A stretch of 64,000 bases of DNA from 54-19 sp038210655 (GTDB taxonomy: Bacteria > Chloroflexota > Chloroflexia > Chloroheliales > Chloroheliaceae): the NCBI GenBank assembly GCA_038210655.1, contig JBBQWM010000015.1, positions 62,001 to 126,000 on the forward strand, given 5' to 3'. A program made the translations under genes and the position numbers. Under the pieces are notes generated by a model that did no database searches, had not been told where the DNA came from, and saw only the letters and a list, made by a program, of their open reading frames with translations. Positions 35,170 to 43,868 of the stretch are shown in pieces. Within the stretch, counting starts at the first letter, position 1. The number at the start of each line of letters is the position of its first letter.

Positions 35170-36666
35170 TTATCCTTGTCGTCTTTGGCGCATCAACCAA
35201 TAGGCCAATCCACCCCCGCCCGCTATTATAAATAACCCTCCCAAAAGAAAGATAATAATTCCGCCGTTATCATCTTGTTTGGGAGTAGCTGCCGGTACAG
35301 GCCGATTGACCGGCGTAGCGGTGAAGGCTGGACGAGGAGCGTTGGTAGCCGCCGTCACGCCCGGTGTTTCGGGTACGGCAGCCACCGGGCCACCAGTAGC
35401 ACCTGCCGCCTGAGTAGTAGGACGAGCGACCGTAGTTGCCCCCGGAATAGGGGTCGAAGTCGCCGGGACCGCCGGGGTAAAAGCCGCCGGAGTCGGCAGA
35501 TTGCGCTGTTGAAGATAGGCCAGTGCATCTCGCTTGAGGGCCGTGTAGACTGGCTTTGGCGCGAAATCCTTTGTCACCAGTTGAAAATACTGCTCCGAAC
35601 GGTTGTCGGGAATATCACCGACCTGCCGAAAGAACCAGACGAAGATAACACCAGTCCAGGGCCAATTCTGCTGGGCATATTTAATGCCGCGTATGGTGTA
35701 ATCGGACTGTTGCTGTTCGGTCACGCGCCGCCAGGTTAGCTGGTCTTTTGGGATAGTGGTCGGCGAAGCATTCCAGCCGTATTCGTTAAACCAGACCGCT
35801 TTGTTAGCATCACCGTTCTTGACCATCACATTCCGCAAAAGCTCAACCCGCCGGAAGTTGAGTACCTTCGGATCGGGCGCGGCTTCCGGCTCAAATTCGA
35901 GACCGTAAGCATTGGCAGGCATCAGATCAAAATAATCTTTAGCACCAGCCTTGTACATCTGCTCAAGATAAAGTAGCTCGTTCAGGGCGATGTTGGTGCG
36001 CTCTTCCAGCGTAATCGCCAAAGGTGCCGCCATCACCCGTACCGACGAATCGGTATCTTTGATCGCCTGATACGACAGTTTGAGCATCTCGACGTACTCT
36101 TTGGGGTTGACTGGCTCACCGGGTCGCCACTCGCGCCCCAGGTTTGGCTCGTTCCAGACCGTGATATAGGATACCTTACCCTTATAGTGCTTGACGAACT
36201 CTTTGAGGAAATCGGCATAATCCTGGAAGTTAGCCGGACGACCACCCGGTACACCCCCCGCCGGTTTTGCCCATTCGGGGGTCTGATCGACCCGCGCCAC
36301 GATTTTAACCCCGTACTTGTTCGCTAAATCTACGATTTCATCGAACTTTTGCCAGCCGGGTTTCTTGTTCTTGTCGTCAGTAAAGTAGCCTTTTTTGAAC
36401 TCGATCTCGTTCCAGGCAAAGATTTGCTTGATCCACTTTACGCCGGACTCGCTAATCAATTGCATGGTACGCTCTTTTTTCCAATACTCGACCTCTTTAT
36501 CCAGGAAAGTATTGACACCATAGGGGATCACATTTGTATCGGGGATCGGGTTAGTTTGGGCGGCTGAGGCAGTTCGGAGGCCACTCGCCACCTGTAAAAC
36601 AAAACCCACTAATAATATGACACTGATCACCAGACTGACCCGGCGATAAGACGAGGCAATATTCAA
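35170..36666 (-). CDS. Surface-anchored TIM-barrel glycoside hydrolase (clan GH-A like)
   Basis: 498 residues from TTG 36666, which has AAGGAG about 10 nt upstream; an earlier in-frame TTG at 36687 overlaps that site. A signal peptide or anchor helix lies at about 10-36. The barrel (about 45-375) has the clan GH-A acid/base Glu in TVWNEPNLG (Glu173) and nucleophile Glu in WFNEYGWN (Glu295). A Pro/Thr/Ala-rich linker follows. The protein ends in a hydrophobic helix (GGIIIFLLGGLFIIAGGGGL) and a basic tail, so it is held at the cell surface. The substrate is probably a plant- or cell-wall glycan; specificity cannot be assigned. Confidence 0.8.
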   Translation of the reverse strand: MNIASSYRRVSLVISVILLVGFVLQVASGLRTASAAQTNPIPDTNVIPYGVNTFLDKEVEYWKKERTMQLISESGVKWIKQIFAWNEIEFKKGYFTDDKNKKPGWQKFDEIVDLANKYGVKIVARVDQTPEWAKPAGGVPGGRPANFQDYADFLKEFVKHYKGKVSYITVWNEPNLGREWRPGEPVNPKEYVEMLKLSYQAIKDTDSSVRVMAAPLAITLEERTNIALNELLYLEQMYKAGAKDYFDLMPANAYGLEFEPEAAPDPKVLNFRRVELLRNVMVKNGDANKAVWFNEYGWNASPTTIPKDQLTWRRVTEQQQSDYTIRGIKYAQQNWPWTGVIFVWFFRQVGDIPDNRSEQYFQLVTKDFAPKPVYTALKRDALAYLQQRNLPTPAAFTPAVPATSTPIPGATTVARPTTQAAGATGGPVAAVPETPGVTAATNAPRPAFTATPVNRPVPAATPKQDDNGGIIIFLLGGLFIIAGGGGLAYWLMRQRRQG

Positions 36667-36766
36667 AACGCGATAGTCTCCTTTCAAGCAAAGTTATAGC
36701 TTGTTAACAATCTTGTCGATCAAAGAAAGCCGCTCTATTATAACATAGCCGCTTCCCTGCCCCGAT

Positions 36767-36782
36767 TGTTCCACGTGAAACA
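36767..36782. promoter_or_regulatory. parS-like site 1
   Basis: TGTTCCACGTGAAACA matches the bacterial parS consensus TGTTTCACGTGAAACA at 15 of 16 positions. ParB binds such sites to segregate chromosomes. It lies in a roughly 610-bp gene-free region. Confidence 0.7.
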
Positions 36783-37010
36783 TAGAACACCGAAAGCAGG
36801 TAAAGCTCACCTGGATACAGATAAAATGCACCCGCCGACCGAAAGTAACGCAGAATAGGTCTGGAATAGTACTAAGAAAGTACTATTTTATATAAATTTA
36901 TTAACAACCAACCCTGGTCGGTTGCTTCTTAACCTGAATGGATACTTACCAACATACAAGCGCCTATACCCATAGCAGAATGCAAAGATATTTAAACCAT
37001 GTCTGTATGA

Positions 37011-37069
37011 GCGAGCTTCTGCTCGCGATGGAACACCTAGCCGTCCTGCTATCACAGGCAGAAGCTCGC
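37011..37069. repeat. Inverted repeat between the parS-like sites
   Basis: 12-bp perfect arms (GCGAGCTTCTGC at 37011, complement at 37058). The left arm itself folds (GCGAG...CTCGC). Confidence 0.75.
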
Positions 37070-37121
37070 CCTTATATAGGGTAGATAATTTTGCAAATTG
37101 CTATAAGATAGCGGACTTTCC

Positions 37122-37137
37122 CGTTTCACGTGAAACA
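37122..37137. promoter_or_regulatory. parS-like site 2
   Basis: CGTTTCACGTGAAACA matches the parS consensus at 15 of 16 positions, 355 bp from site 1. The mismatch is the outermost base, so the core palindrome is perfect. Confidence 0.75.
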
Positions 37138-37200
37138 AAGGTCATGCAAAACGGCTTCGATTTTACCCCATTTGACCTATGGGCTAATCGTTGCCAAAGA

Positions 37201-37209
37201 TGATATAAT
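37201..37209 (+). promoter_or_regulatory. Extended -10 element
   Basis: TGATATAAT, an extended -10, about 70 nt before the gene at 37280, with no properly spaced -35. Confidence 0.45.
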
Positions 37210-37279
37210 AAGCCTTGCAAGACTAAGAATTGTCGCTGTAATCTAGTCAGATGGTTTCGAGTAAATATAAAGGCACAGC

Positions 37280-38044
37280 ATGTCTCGAATCAGTTCTTAC
37301 GCTTCCAAATTACGTAATCGTATCCGACAAACTGAGGTGGAGGAAGACCCTCAATCGCTTTCGGTGCGGGCTTTTCGGCGGCGGGTGCTGGACGAAGAAA
37401 GTGAGATCAACCCACTAGCGACCGGGCAAGTCGGGCCAGAACTTAAAGTAGCGGTCTACCGGGATAGAGGAGCGCAATTAAGGCGTGGCCTTCTAAGGTT
37501 CTTACTGGTCATCGTTGCACCCCTCGCCGCGCTTGCCTTGATCCTACTTATCGTATTAAATATCGTCAACGACAACAAAGTAGCCCCGATTGTCGAAACC
37601 GAGTCGGTAGTGATGGCTAATATTCCGGTTCCAGGTGGAGTACGCCCGATCAGCCGAGCCAGAAATCTAAACCAGAAAACCTCGGCCCAAATTTATTATA
37701 ATAGTGTCCTATCCGGTTACAATCTCGATTTCAAAGGAGCGGCTACCTATATTACAGCCAAATCGAAAGACGAGATTAAGCAATTCTATGATAGCAAGCT
37801 AGTAGACCCCAAACCACCTCCCTGGCAAATCTATGGCAAGCCCGGCAATATTCTCAATGTTTTCAGTATTTTGTATTTACGGGCCTTGCCCAATGGCCCC
37901 CCCAATTCGCTGGAGGGTCTGGCAGTACAGATCGAACCAGTTGACCAGGAGATTTTGAGGAAAGACCCAGAGTACTACGATACCAAAGCGCAGGTCGGCG
38001 AAAATGTAATAACTCTATGGAAGGGTTGGTTAACCCTAAAATAG
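37280..38044 (+). CDS. Single-pass membrane protein of unknown function
   Basis: 254 residues. A basic, charged N-terminal region (1-68) is cytoplasmic. One long hydrophobic helix spans residues 71-95 (LLRFLLVIVAPLAALALILLI). About 155 extracytoplasmic residues without cysteines follow; they contain SAQIYYNSVLSGYNLDFKGAATYI, a mixed alpha/beta pattern. No known domain was recognised. It is followed 80 nt later by another membrane-anchored gene on the same strand, and both lie next to the parS-like sites. Confidence 0.75.
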   Translation: MSRISSYASKLRNRIRQTEVEEDPQSLSVRAFRRRVLDEESEINPLATGQVGPELKVAVYRDRGAQLRRGLLRFLLVIVAPLAALALILLIVLNIVNDNKVAPIVETESVVMANIPVPGGVRPISRARNLNQKTSAQIYYNSVLSGYNLDFKGAATYITAKSKDEIKQFYDSKLVDPKPPPWQIYGKPGNILNVFSILYLRALPNGPPNSLEGLAVQIEPVDQEILRKDPEYYDTKAQVGENVITLWKGWLTLK

Positions 38045-38124
38045 AGCGAAGCGATCTCCAACCAGTAACGCCGGTGATTTAGCTGGAATGGAAGCCTACT
38101 ATAGTAAAACAGGAGAACCAGAGA

Positions 38125-38805
38125 GTGAAGCGAGTTTTAGGATTTTTGATAGGGGCAGGCTTGAGTGCAGGCGTAATCTACGGTTTGCGCCGATTGATGA
38201 GCGGTCCCGCACCCGTCGCGCCAACACCACCTGCTACCCATCCGGCCTCACCGCCACCGGCCCCCGCCCCGGCCCCTAGCAAGGCCGAAAGCAATGGCAA
38301 ACCAAATATAAGGATTCATCGTAGCGGGTCGCGTCCGCAAACGTCCAGCGCCGAAAGTAGTAACGGAAGTGGTTCACCAGTCACCCCGGTTGAGGGTGGT
38401 TCCACCGAACCGCTTGCTTCGGGCGAAATCATCAGCCCACCGATGGAAACTGGTGAGCCAGCTATCCCCCAAAACGCCGTAATAGAACCGCCTGCCCCGG
38501 CAGAAACCCCAACTGCCGAGCCAGAAGCGACCGATAGCTCGTGGGGTTCTCATTTCAATCGTCAATCACATTTAGACCAAGCAGCCGATACCAATAAACC
38601 GGCCGATTTCACCCCGATCAAAGATATTGGCCCGGTTTTTAACAAGAGGTTGCGCGAAGCCGGTATTATTACCTATAGTGCGCTGGCGACCCTTACGGCA
38701 GAAGAGATTTCAGAAAAGACCGGCATCCCGGCAGAGCGGATCGAACGTGGCAGATGGCGTGAACAGGCTGCCGAACTCAATCAGGGCCGCAAAGCCGAGG
38801 GTTAG
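38125..38805 (+). CDS. Membrane-anchored Pro-rich protein with COG3743-like helix-hairpin-helix domain
   Basis: 226 residues from GTG 38125, with AGGAG 9 nt upstream. A short hydrophobic N-terminal segment (VLGFLIGAGLSAGVIYGL) anchors it. A long Pro/Ala/Glu linker of low complexity (about 30-155) follows. The final 60 residues (TPIKDIGPVFNKRLREAGIITYSALATLTAEEISEKTG, then RIERGRWREQAAEL) match the helix-hairpin-helix domain of COG3743, annotated as flap-endonuclease-like but often only a binding module. The same domain ends the ferredoxin at 9840. A membrane-tethered nucleic-acid-binding protein beside parS-like sites suggests DNA tethering (inference). Confidence 0.78.
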   Translation: MKRVLGFLIGAGLSAGVIYGLRRLMSGPAPVAPTPPATHPASPPPAPAPAPSKAESNGKPNIRIHRSGSRPQTSSAESSNGSGSPVTPVEGGSTEPLASGEIISPPMETGEPAIPQNAVIEPPAPAETPTAEPEATDSSWGSHFNRQSHLDQAADTNKPADFTPIKDIGPVFNKRLREAGIITYSALATLTAEEISEKTGIPAERIERGRWREQAAELNQGRKAEG

Positions 38806-38840
38806 AGGCGCGTCCGTTGAGAACTAGCCATAACAAAAAA

Positions 38841-38865
38841 GAGCGGTTGATTAACCGCTCTTTTT
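38841..38865. terminator. Bidirectional intrinsic terminator
   Basis: A perfect 8-bp stem (GAGCGGTT / AACCGCTC) with A6 before and T5 after, between convergent genes. Confidence 0.93.
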
Positions 38866-38866
38866 A

Positions 38867-39091
38867 TTACTCGGCAGAGGGGTGTCGTTCTATAATCTGT
38901 TCAATCTCTGCTAATTCGGCTCGCTTTTTACCCAGTTCCTGATCGCTGTATTCGACGATAGTTAGCATAGCCACCAATTCGGCATCGCGCCTTTGTAATT
39001 CTAAGTCCCGGATCGTTTTTTTGTAGACCTTAACCAGCATGTGTAGTTTTTCTAGCGGTAGTTTACCAACTTTTTCACGATAATCTTCCAT
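38867..39091 (-). CDS. Small helical protein, unknown function
   Basis: 74 residues from ATG 39091 (AGAGGG 8 nt upstream); an ATG at 39118 is also in frame. The sequence is wholly helical and charged (EKLHMLVKVYKKTIRDLELQRRDAELVAML), likely a short coiled coil. No family was recognised. It ends at a strong terminator. Confidence 0.65.
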   Translation of the reverse strand: MEDYREKVGKLPLEKLHMLVKVYKKTIRDLELQRRDAELVAMLTIVEYSDQELGKKRAELAEIEQIIERHPSAE

Positions 39092-39176
39092 TTTTGTTAC
39101 CCTCTGTTCGTGATACATATTAACTGTTAGTTACTATAACACGATCTGAGCCAATCCGCCCGCTATGCAACGGAAG

Positions 39177-39185
39177 TGTTATAAT
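39177..39185 (+). promoter_or_regulatory. Extended -10 element of the cofC-like gene
   Basis: TGTTATAAT lies 39 nt before the ATG at 39224. Confidence 0.45.
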
Positions 39186-39223
39186 CTGGTTCGATGATTG
39201 GATGATAATGAAAAGAATTTTTG

Positions 39224-39910
39224 ATGCAACCCTTGAATGAACTGGCTTTACAACCTTCGGCGGTTTGGGCAATTGTTCCAGCCAAATCCCTAACGGAAGC
39301 TAAATCGCGCCTGGCGCAAGTATTGTCGCCCGACCAACGCGCAACCCTGGTGCTTAACTTGTTAAAGCACACTTTGCAGGTCTTGAATATACTGGTGGAG
39401 GAGCAATCCCTGCGTGGGATAATAGTGGTCAGTTCCGATCCTTTTATTACCAGCCAGGCCGAAAAGTTGGGTGGGTTGCCTCTACTCCAATCCCGCCCCG
39501 GTTCGCCCGAAACCGAGACCGATCAGCTTAATCAGGACTTGCACGCCGCTACGACCTGGGCTGCCAATCAGCTTGCCGCCACCCAACTCTTGATCCTGCC
39601 CACCGATCTACCGCTATTGGCTCCGACCGATGTAAGAGAAGTGCTGCAACGTCTTGCCAAAAACAAAGCAATTCTGGTTCCCGACCGTACCAGACAAGGC
39701 ACCAATGCGCTGGGATTAAGGACGTATCTGGCCCTAAATTTTGATTATCGGTTTGGCGAAAATAGCTTTGCTCAACATCAGGCCGGGCTGGAAAGTCGTG
39801 CAATTGATTACGAGGTTTACGAACGGGATAGTTTGGCCTTCGATTTAGATCAGGCCGAGGACTTAAACAGGTTGCCCAAAGCACTCCGCGCCGCTTTAAT
39901 GGAGCCGTAA
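39224..39910 (+). CDS. cofC: 2-phospho-L-lactate/phosphoenolpyruvate guanylyltransferase (CofC/FbiD)
   Basis: 228 residues, nucleotidyltransferase-A fold. VWAIVPAKSLTEAKSRLAQVLS is the CofC nucleotide-binding signature; LLILPTDLPLLAPTDV holds the metal-binding Asp pair; and VPDRTRQGTNALGLRT and FAQHQAGLESRAID follow the family order. It activates phospholactate or PEP with GTP for the F420 side chain. F420 is known in several Chloroflexota. No other F420 genes are in the window. Confidence 0.87.
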   Translation: MQPLNELALQPSAVWAIVPAKSLTEAKSRLAQVLSPDQRATLVLNLLKHTLQVLNILVEEQSLRGIIVVSSDPFITSQAEKLGGLPLLQSRPGSPETETDQLNQDLHAATTWAANQLAATQLLILPTDLPLLAPTDVREVLQRLAKNKAILVPDRTRQGTNALGLRTYLALNFDYRFGENSFAQHQAGLESRAIDYEVYERDSLAFDLDQAEDLNRLPKALRAALMEP

Positions 39911-39929
39911 TCCAGGGTTATACACAAAC

Positions 39930-39960
39930 ATATCCACATTAGTCGGCATAATGTGGATAT
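39930..39960. terminator. Hairpin between cofC and radA
   Basis: 12-bp perfect arms (ATATCCACATTA and complement) with a 7-nt loop between convergent genes. There is no strong T-run. Confidence 0.55.
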
Positions 39961-39965
39961 ACCTA

Positions 39966-41579
39966 TTAGAATTCGTTTAAATCGGAGACTTCAAGCTCGT
40001 CTCCATATTCATCTACGACCGAGTTATTTTGTTGGGCCGGACGACGAGTAGCGGCAGCTTTACGGTTTTTGCCTTTAGCATCTTCGCCTTCTTTGGGGAT
40101 CAGAGCGTACTCAAGAGCATCTTGCAAAGTAGCTGCACCGTAAGCCTGAAAACCGGGCGGCAGTGCGAGCGGCCTTCCGTTGATGGTCGCACTGCGGGGG
40201 TAAACCGCCCGCGTAAAGCCCAGTTTGGCGGCTTCTGCCAAACGTCGCTCAAGTTGGCTGACCATCCGAATTTCACCGCTCAACCCAACTTCCCCGATCA
40301 ACACTGTATTAGGGTCAATCTCCGTTTCGTAAAAAGAGGATACAATAGTCGCGGCTACGCTCAGATCGGCGGCAGGTTCGGTAATCTTCAAGCCACCCAC
40401 TACATTGACATAGACATCCTGACTGCCAAGCTGCAAGCCCATTCGCTTACTCAAAACCGCGCTCAACAACAACAGCCGATTCATGTCGATGCCGTTGGCC
40501 GTGCGGCGCGGCATCCCGGTATAGCACTGACTGCACAAAGCCTGAACTTCCACCAAAATCGGGCGAGTACCTTCTAGCGTCACAGCTACACTAGAACCGG
40601 GCGCACCTTTGATCCGCTCAGCCAAAAACGCCTGACTTGGGTTGCTGACCTCGACCATACCCTCGCCATTCATCTCGAACACACCGACCTCGTTGGTCGA
40701 GCCAAAGCGGTTCTTGACTCCGCGCAAAAGCCGATACTGATGAAAGCGATCACCTTCCAGATATAAAACAGTATCAACCATGTGTTCTAGCACTCGTGGC
40801 CCGGCAATATTGCCTTCTTTGGTCACATGCCCGACCAAAAAGATGGGGATAGATTGCTTTTTAGCCAGCCGCATGAGGGTTGCGGCACACTCGCGCACCT
40901 GGGTAACACTTCCGGCGGCGGCGGTCATCTCGCCGCCTAGACCATCGTCCCAACTACCAAGCCCAAATCCAAGCGCTGTATCCTCCTCACCGACATTGCG
41001 TTCTTTGCGGCTCAAAAAGACCGTCTGGATCGAATCGATCACTACCAGCGAGGGTTTCATTTCTTCGATTTGGTCAAGAATGGTATTAAGGTTGGTTTCG
41101 TTCAAAAGATATAATTCGGGAGGGGCCAGTCCAAGCCGTTCGGCCCGCATCTTGATCTGGTTAGCCGACTCCTCCGCCGAGACGTACAATACCGAACCGA
41201 GCGTCTCAGCCAGGGCCGCTGTAACCTGGAGCAGCAAGGTCGATTTACCAATACCGGGGTCGCCACTGATGAGGGTTAAGGAACCGGGAACAATTCCACC
41301 GCCCAACACTCGCTCGAATTCGCCAATCGGGACTGGGATGCGCTTAAAATCTTCCGCTTGCATGACGGCGATGCTCTGGGGTCGGTTGCCAGTACGGGTT
41401 CCGTTCGCGCCTTCGCTTTTCAGGCCGTTGCCAGTGCGAAAATTCACCCGGTCGGGCGCTTTGATCGTTTCTACATAGCTGTTGAACTCGCTACACTCCG
41501 GGCAGCGACCCAGCCACTTAAAGCTCTCCGCGTTGCATTTGCTGCAAATATAGACTATTCTGGGCCGACCCTTTGCCAT
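39966..41579 (-). CDS. radA: DNA repair protein RadA
   Basis: A 537-residue RecA-like ATPase. The N-terminal zinc finger reads CSKCNAESFKWLGRCPECSEF. The core has Walker A ISGDPGIGKSTLLLQ, Walker B LVVIDSIQTV and the RadA-specific GVKNRFGSTNEVG. The C-terminal Lon-like domain is LSAVLSKRMGLQLGSQDVYVNVVGG. A variable insert after residue 205 (ALGFGLGSWDDGLGGEM) and a charged C-tail extend it beyond the usual 450-460 residues. It promotes branch migration in recombination. Confidence 0.95.
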   Translation of the reverse strand: MAKGRPRIVYICSKCNAESFKWLGRCPECSEFNSYVETIKAPDRVNFRTGNGLKSEGANGTRTGNRPQSIAVMQAEDFKRIPVPIGEFERVLGGGIVPGSLTLISGDPGIGKSTLLLQVTAALAETLGSVLYVSAEESANQIKMRAERLGLAPPELYLLNETNLNTILDQIEEMKPSLVVIDSIQTVFLSRKERNVGEEDTALGFGLGSWDDGLGGEMTAAAGSVTQVRECAATLMRLAKKQSIPIFLVGHVTKEGNIAGPRVLEHMVDTVLYLEGDRFHQYRLLRGVKNRFGSTNEVGVFEMNGEGMVEVSNPSQAFLAERIKGAPGSSVAVTLEGTRPILVEVQALCSQCYTGMPRRTANGIDMNRLLLLSAVLSKRMGLQLGSQDVYVNVVGGLKITEPAADLSVAATIVSSFYETEIDPNTVLIGEVGLSGEIRMVSQLERRLAEAAKLGFTRAVYPRSATINGRPLALPPGFQAYGAATLQDALEYALIPKEGEDAKGKNRKAAATRRPAQQNNSVVDEYGDELEVSDLNEF

Positions 41580-41703
41580 CTTTTCCCTATCCTTTTCCTA
41601 GCTGTCCGCTAATTTGGGTTCCGCCCAGGCCCTAAAACGCCGAGGCCGATTTCCCCTAATTATACCACGTCCGGCTCAATTAGAAAACATGTTCATATTT
41701 GAT

Positions 41704-41872
41704 GGGTGAGCGTCAAATTTTTGCAAACTAGCCAGACTATGCCACACCCGAAACCGGGGAAGTAATTATATATTAGAAAATTTTCTAATATATAATTTTG
41801 AGTGGTTTGGAACTAGGTTTTCACAATCTCCTGCTAGTACTGTTTGAACCCGTGCAAAAATTGACGCGCACC
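41704..41872. repeat. MITE-like inverted repeat element, copy B (fullest)
   Basis: About 170 bp with terminal repeats GGTGAGCGTCAAATTTTTGCA (left) and its imperfect complement (right), and a perfect 32-bp internal palindrome at 41764-41795. The left half matches copy A (18726) and the right half copy C (45843). No reading frame inside, so it would need a transposase in trans. Confidence 0.8.
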
Positions 41873-41890
41873 TATATTTGATCGGTTAAG

Positions 41891-42034
41891 TTAGTAACAC
41901 AGATCAACACGGATAGCCACAGATGGACACCGATGAATTAAAAAATCGGCCCTGATAAGCCGATCAGTGTGGGACAGATTTAATGTGAATATTCTGTGTT
42001 TATCCGTTCCATCCGTGTTCATCTGTGTTACTAA
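41891..42034. repeat. Inverted repeat built from AACACAGATGAACACGG modules
   Basis: 24-bp arms (41891-41914, 42011-42034) with one mismatch. The same module occurs at 17708-17755 and 53177-53190. Confidence 0.85.
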
Positions 42035-42049
42035 CCCTCCTACCCTGCC

Positions 42050-42985
42050 TCAAAATACTAACTCTCTATCAAAAAAGGCGATTACCCGCCGGGCATATTC
42101 GGCAGGGTAGCGCTCAAAGCTCAAGATATGGTCGGCTCCTGGAACCAGCCAACTTTCGGTCACGTTAGCGCCACCCACCTGCCGAAGCCGTTCGTACTCG
42201 CTAACTGGCACATAGAAATCTTGGTCGCCATGAATAAGAAAAACGTGGCGTTGCCCTAGCTTGCGGATCGCATCTTCCGGCTTAACCTGGTCAATATCGA
42301 CATCCAACAACAGACGGTCAGCCGCCAGCATCCCCGGCAAGAGTAATCCGGTCATACTGGGGCCAGAAGCGTAGCGCGTTTGGGTCAGTTGAGCATAGTT
42401 AGCGTAACTCGAATCGCTCACCACCGCTTTGAGGTCGGCAGTCTGGCTCATCGCCATAATTGCGCTGGCTCCGCCCATACTCCACCCGACCGCCCCGATT
42501 GCACCCGGCCCAAACCCTTTGCTTTTTACAAAGTTGACCGCGCCTATCACATCAAATTGTTCGCGCTGCCCGAACGAATAATGCTCCCCATCCGACTCGC
42601 CGTGTCCACGCAAATCAAAAAACAGCAAGCTATAACCGCTATCCCACAACGGTTTACTCAGGCCAAGCAACATCGTGCGAGTGCCACCCTTGCCATGAAC
42701 CATAATCAGGGCGCGGCTTGCTTTAGGATTGGGTAGCCACCAGCCACGCAGATTTATTTTATCCTCGGCAGCGCTTTGAAAACTGACATTCTCGTAGGAA
42801 AGACCATACTGCGTGGGGATAAGCGGGCCAAGCGTGCGGTTGGGGGCAGAAGTAAAACTATTGGCCCACGAAATCGATATGCTGATATAGCTAAAGGCGA
42901 GAAGAAACAACACGGCTACTGAGATTAACCGTAAAAACTTGATCCAACGCAAAGACTTTTGGGGAACGCTAAGAGTGACCTTCAT
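42050..42985 (-). CDS. Alpha/beta hydrolase with N-terminal membrane anchor
   Basis: 311 residues. A hydrophobic helix (about 16-36) anchors it, placing the hydrolase outside. The lid-less alpha/beta hydrolase core has ALIMVHGKGG (oxyanion), LLFFDLRGHGESDGEH, nucleophile Ser in GAVGWSMGGASA, acid in FLIHGDQDFYVPV and His in VPGADHILSF. The triad is complete. It resembles BAAT/FrsA-like hydrolases of the YqkD type; substrate unknown. Confidence 0.88.
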   Translation of the reverse strand: MKVTLSVPQKSLRWIKFLRLISVAVLFLLAFSYISISISWANSFTSAPNRTLGPLIPTQYGLSYENVSFQSAAEDKINLRGWWLPNPKASRALIMVHGKGGTRTMLLGLSKPLWDSGYSLLFFDLRGHGESDGEHYSFGQREQFDVIGAVNFVKSKGFGPGAIGAVGWSMGGASAIMAMSQTADLKAVVSDSSYANYAQLTQTRYASGPSMTGLLLPGMLAADRLLLDVDIDQVKPEDAIRKLGQRHVFLIHGDQDFYVPVSEYERLRQVGGANVTESWLVPGADHILSFERYPAEYARRVIAFFDRELVF

Positions 42986-43084
42986 AGAACCTCGTGTGCG
43001 ATAAATAGTGTGACTAGGCCCGACCCAAAAGCGGACGGGCTAAATACAACGTAACGAAATCTATACCGGCGGCTTTGCCTGCTT

Positions 43085-43702
43085 CTATTGTCCGGCCTCT
43101 GTCAAGAGGGCCAGGATCGTCGGACGAATTTTACGCAATCCATTACCCCGATGGCTGACCGTATCTTTCTCGATTGCGTTCATTTCGGCCAACGTCCGCC
43201 CATTACCGGCGCTCGGCACGAATACCGGGTCGTAACCAAATCCGCCAGTACCACTCGACTCCCAAAGTATATGGCCCTCGCAGACACCCTCTTGAGTTTC
43301 CAAAATCGTACCGTCCGGCCCGGCCAGTGCCATAACAGCCACAAACCGCCCCCCGCGTCGCTCATCCGGTACATCGGTTAGCTTCGAGAGCAAGAAAGCG
43401 ATCCGTTCTGCATCGGTCGCGTCCTCCCCGGCGAAGCGTTTGGAATATACTCCCGGTTGTCCACCCAGCGCATCCACCTCTAAGCCCGAATCATCGGCCA
43501 GCGCTAATAAGCCAGTGGCCTGAGCGTATTGGGTAGCCTTCAAAATAGCGTTTTCCTCAAAGGTCGCCCCGGTTTCTTCCGGGTCAAACTCGGCAGGCAG
43601 ACCGGCCTCCTGCGCCGTCAATAATTCGAGGCCCGGCAAATCAAGCAGCCGTTTTAATTCGGCGATCTTACCTTGATTATTGGTAGCTACAAGTAATTTC
43701 AT
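43085..43702 (-). CDS. rdgB: XTP/dITP pyrophosphatase (RdgB/HAM1)
   Basis: 205 residues: LLVATNNQGKIAELKRLL, TFEENAILKATQYA, LALADDSGLEVDALGGQPGVYSKRFAG, GGFGYDPVFVP and KDTVSHRGNGLRKI. All are family signatures with the metal-binding acidic residues. It removes non-canonical purine nucleoside triphosphates from the pool. Length is normal. Confidence 0.96.
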   Translation of the reverse strand: MKLLVATNNQGKIAELKRLLDLPGLELLTAQEAGLPAEFDPEETGATFEENAILKATQYAQATGLLALADDSGLEVDALGGQPGVYSKRFAGEDATDAERIAFLLSKLTDVPDERRGGRFVAVMALAGPDGTILETQEGVCEGHILWESSGTGGFGYDPVFVPSAGNGRTLAEMNAIEKDTVSHRGNGLRKIRPTILALLTEAGQ

Positions 43703-43803
43703 TGTTTTTGGTCATTCTCTAACTTTGAATATTCTAATCTGTAATTAACCGATTGGGATAGGCTCTTATTATAACCTACTTGCTCTGAAATTAGAACGGA
43801 GAG

Positions 43804-43844
43804 ATCAACAGGCTGATTTGCTCGCCACAAATCAGCCTGTTGAT
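43804..43844. repeat. 16-bp perfect inverted repeat between rdgB and the peroxiredoxin gene
   Basis: Arms 43804-43819 and 43829-43844 with a 9-nt loop. It lies 25 nt past the peroxiredoxin stop and probably ends that transcript, although no T-run follows. Confidence 0.75.
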
Positions 43845-43868
43845 TATACCTTGCCGGGTCTTCTACGA

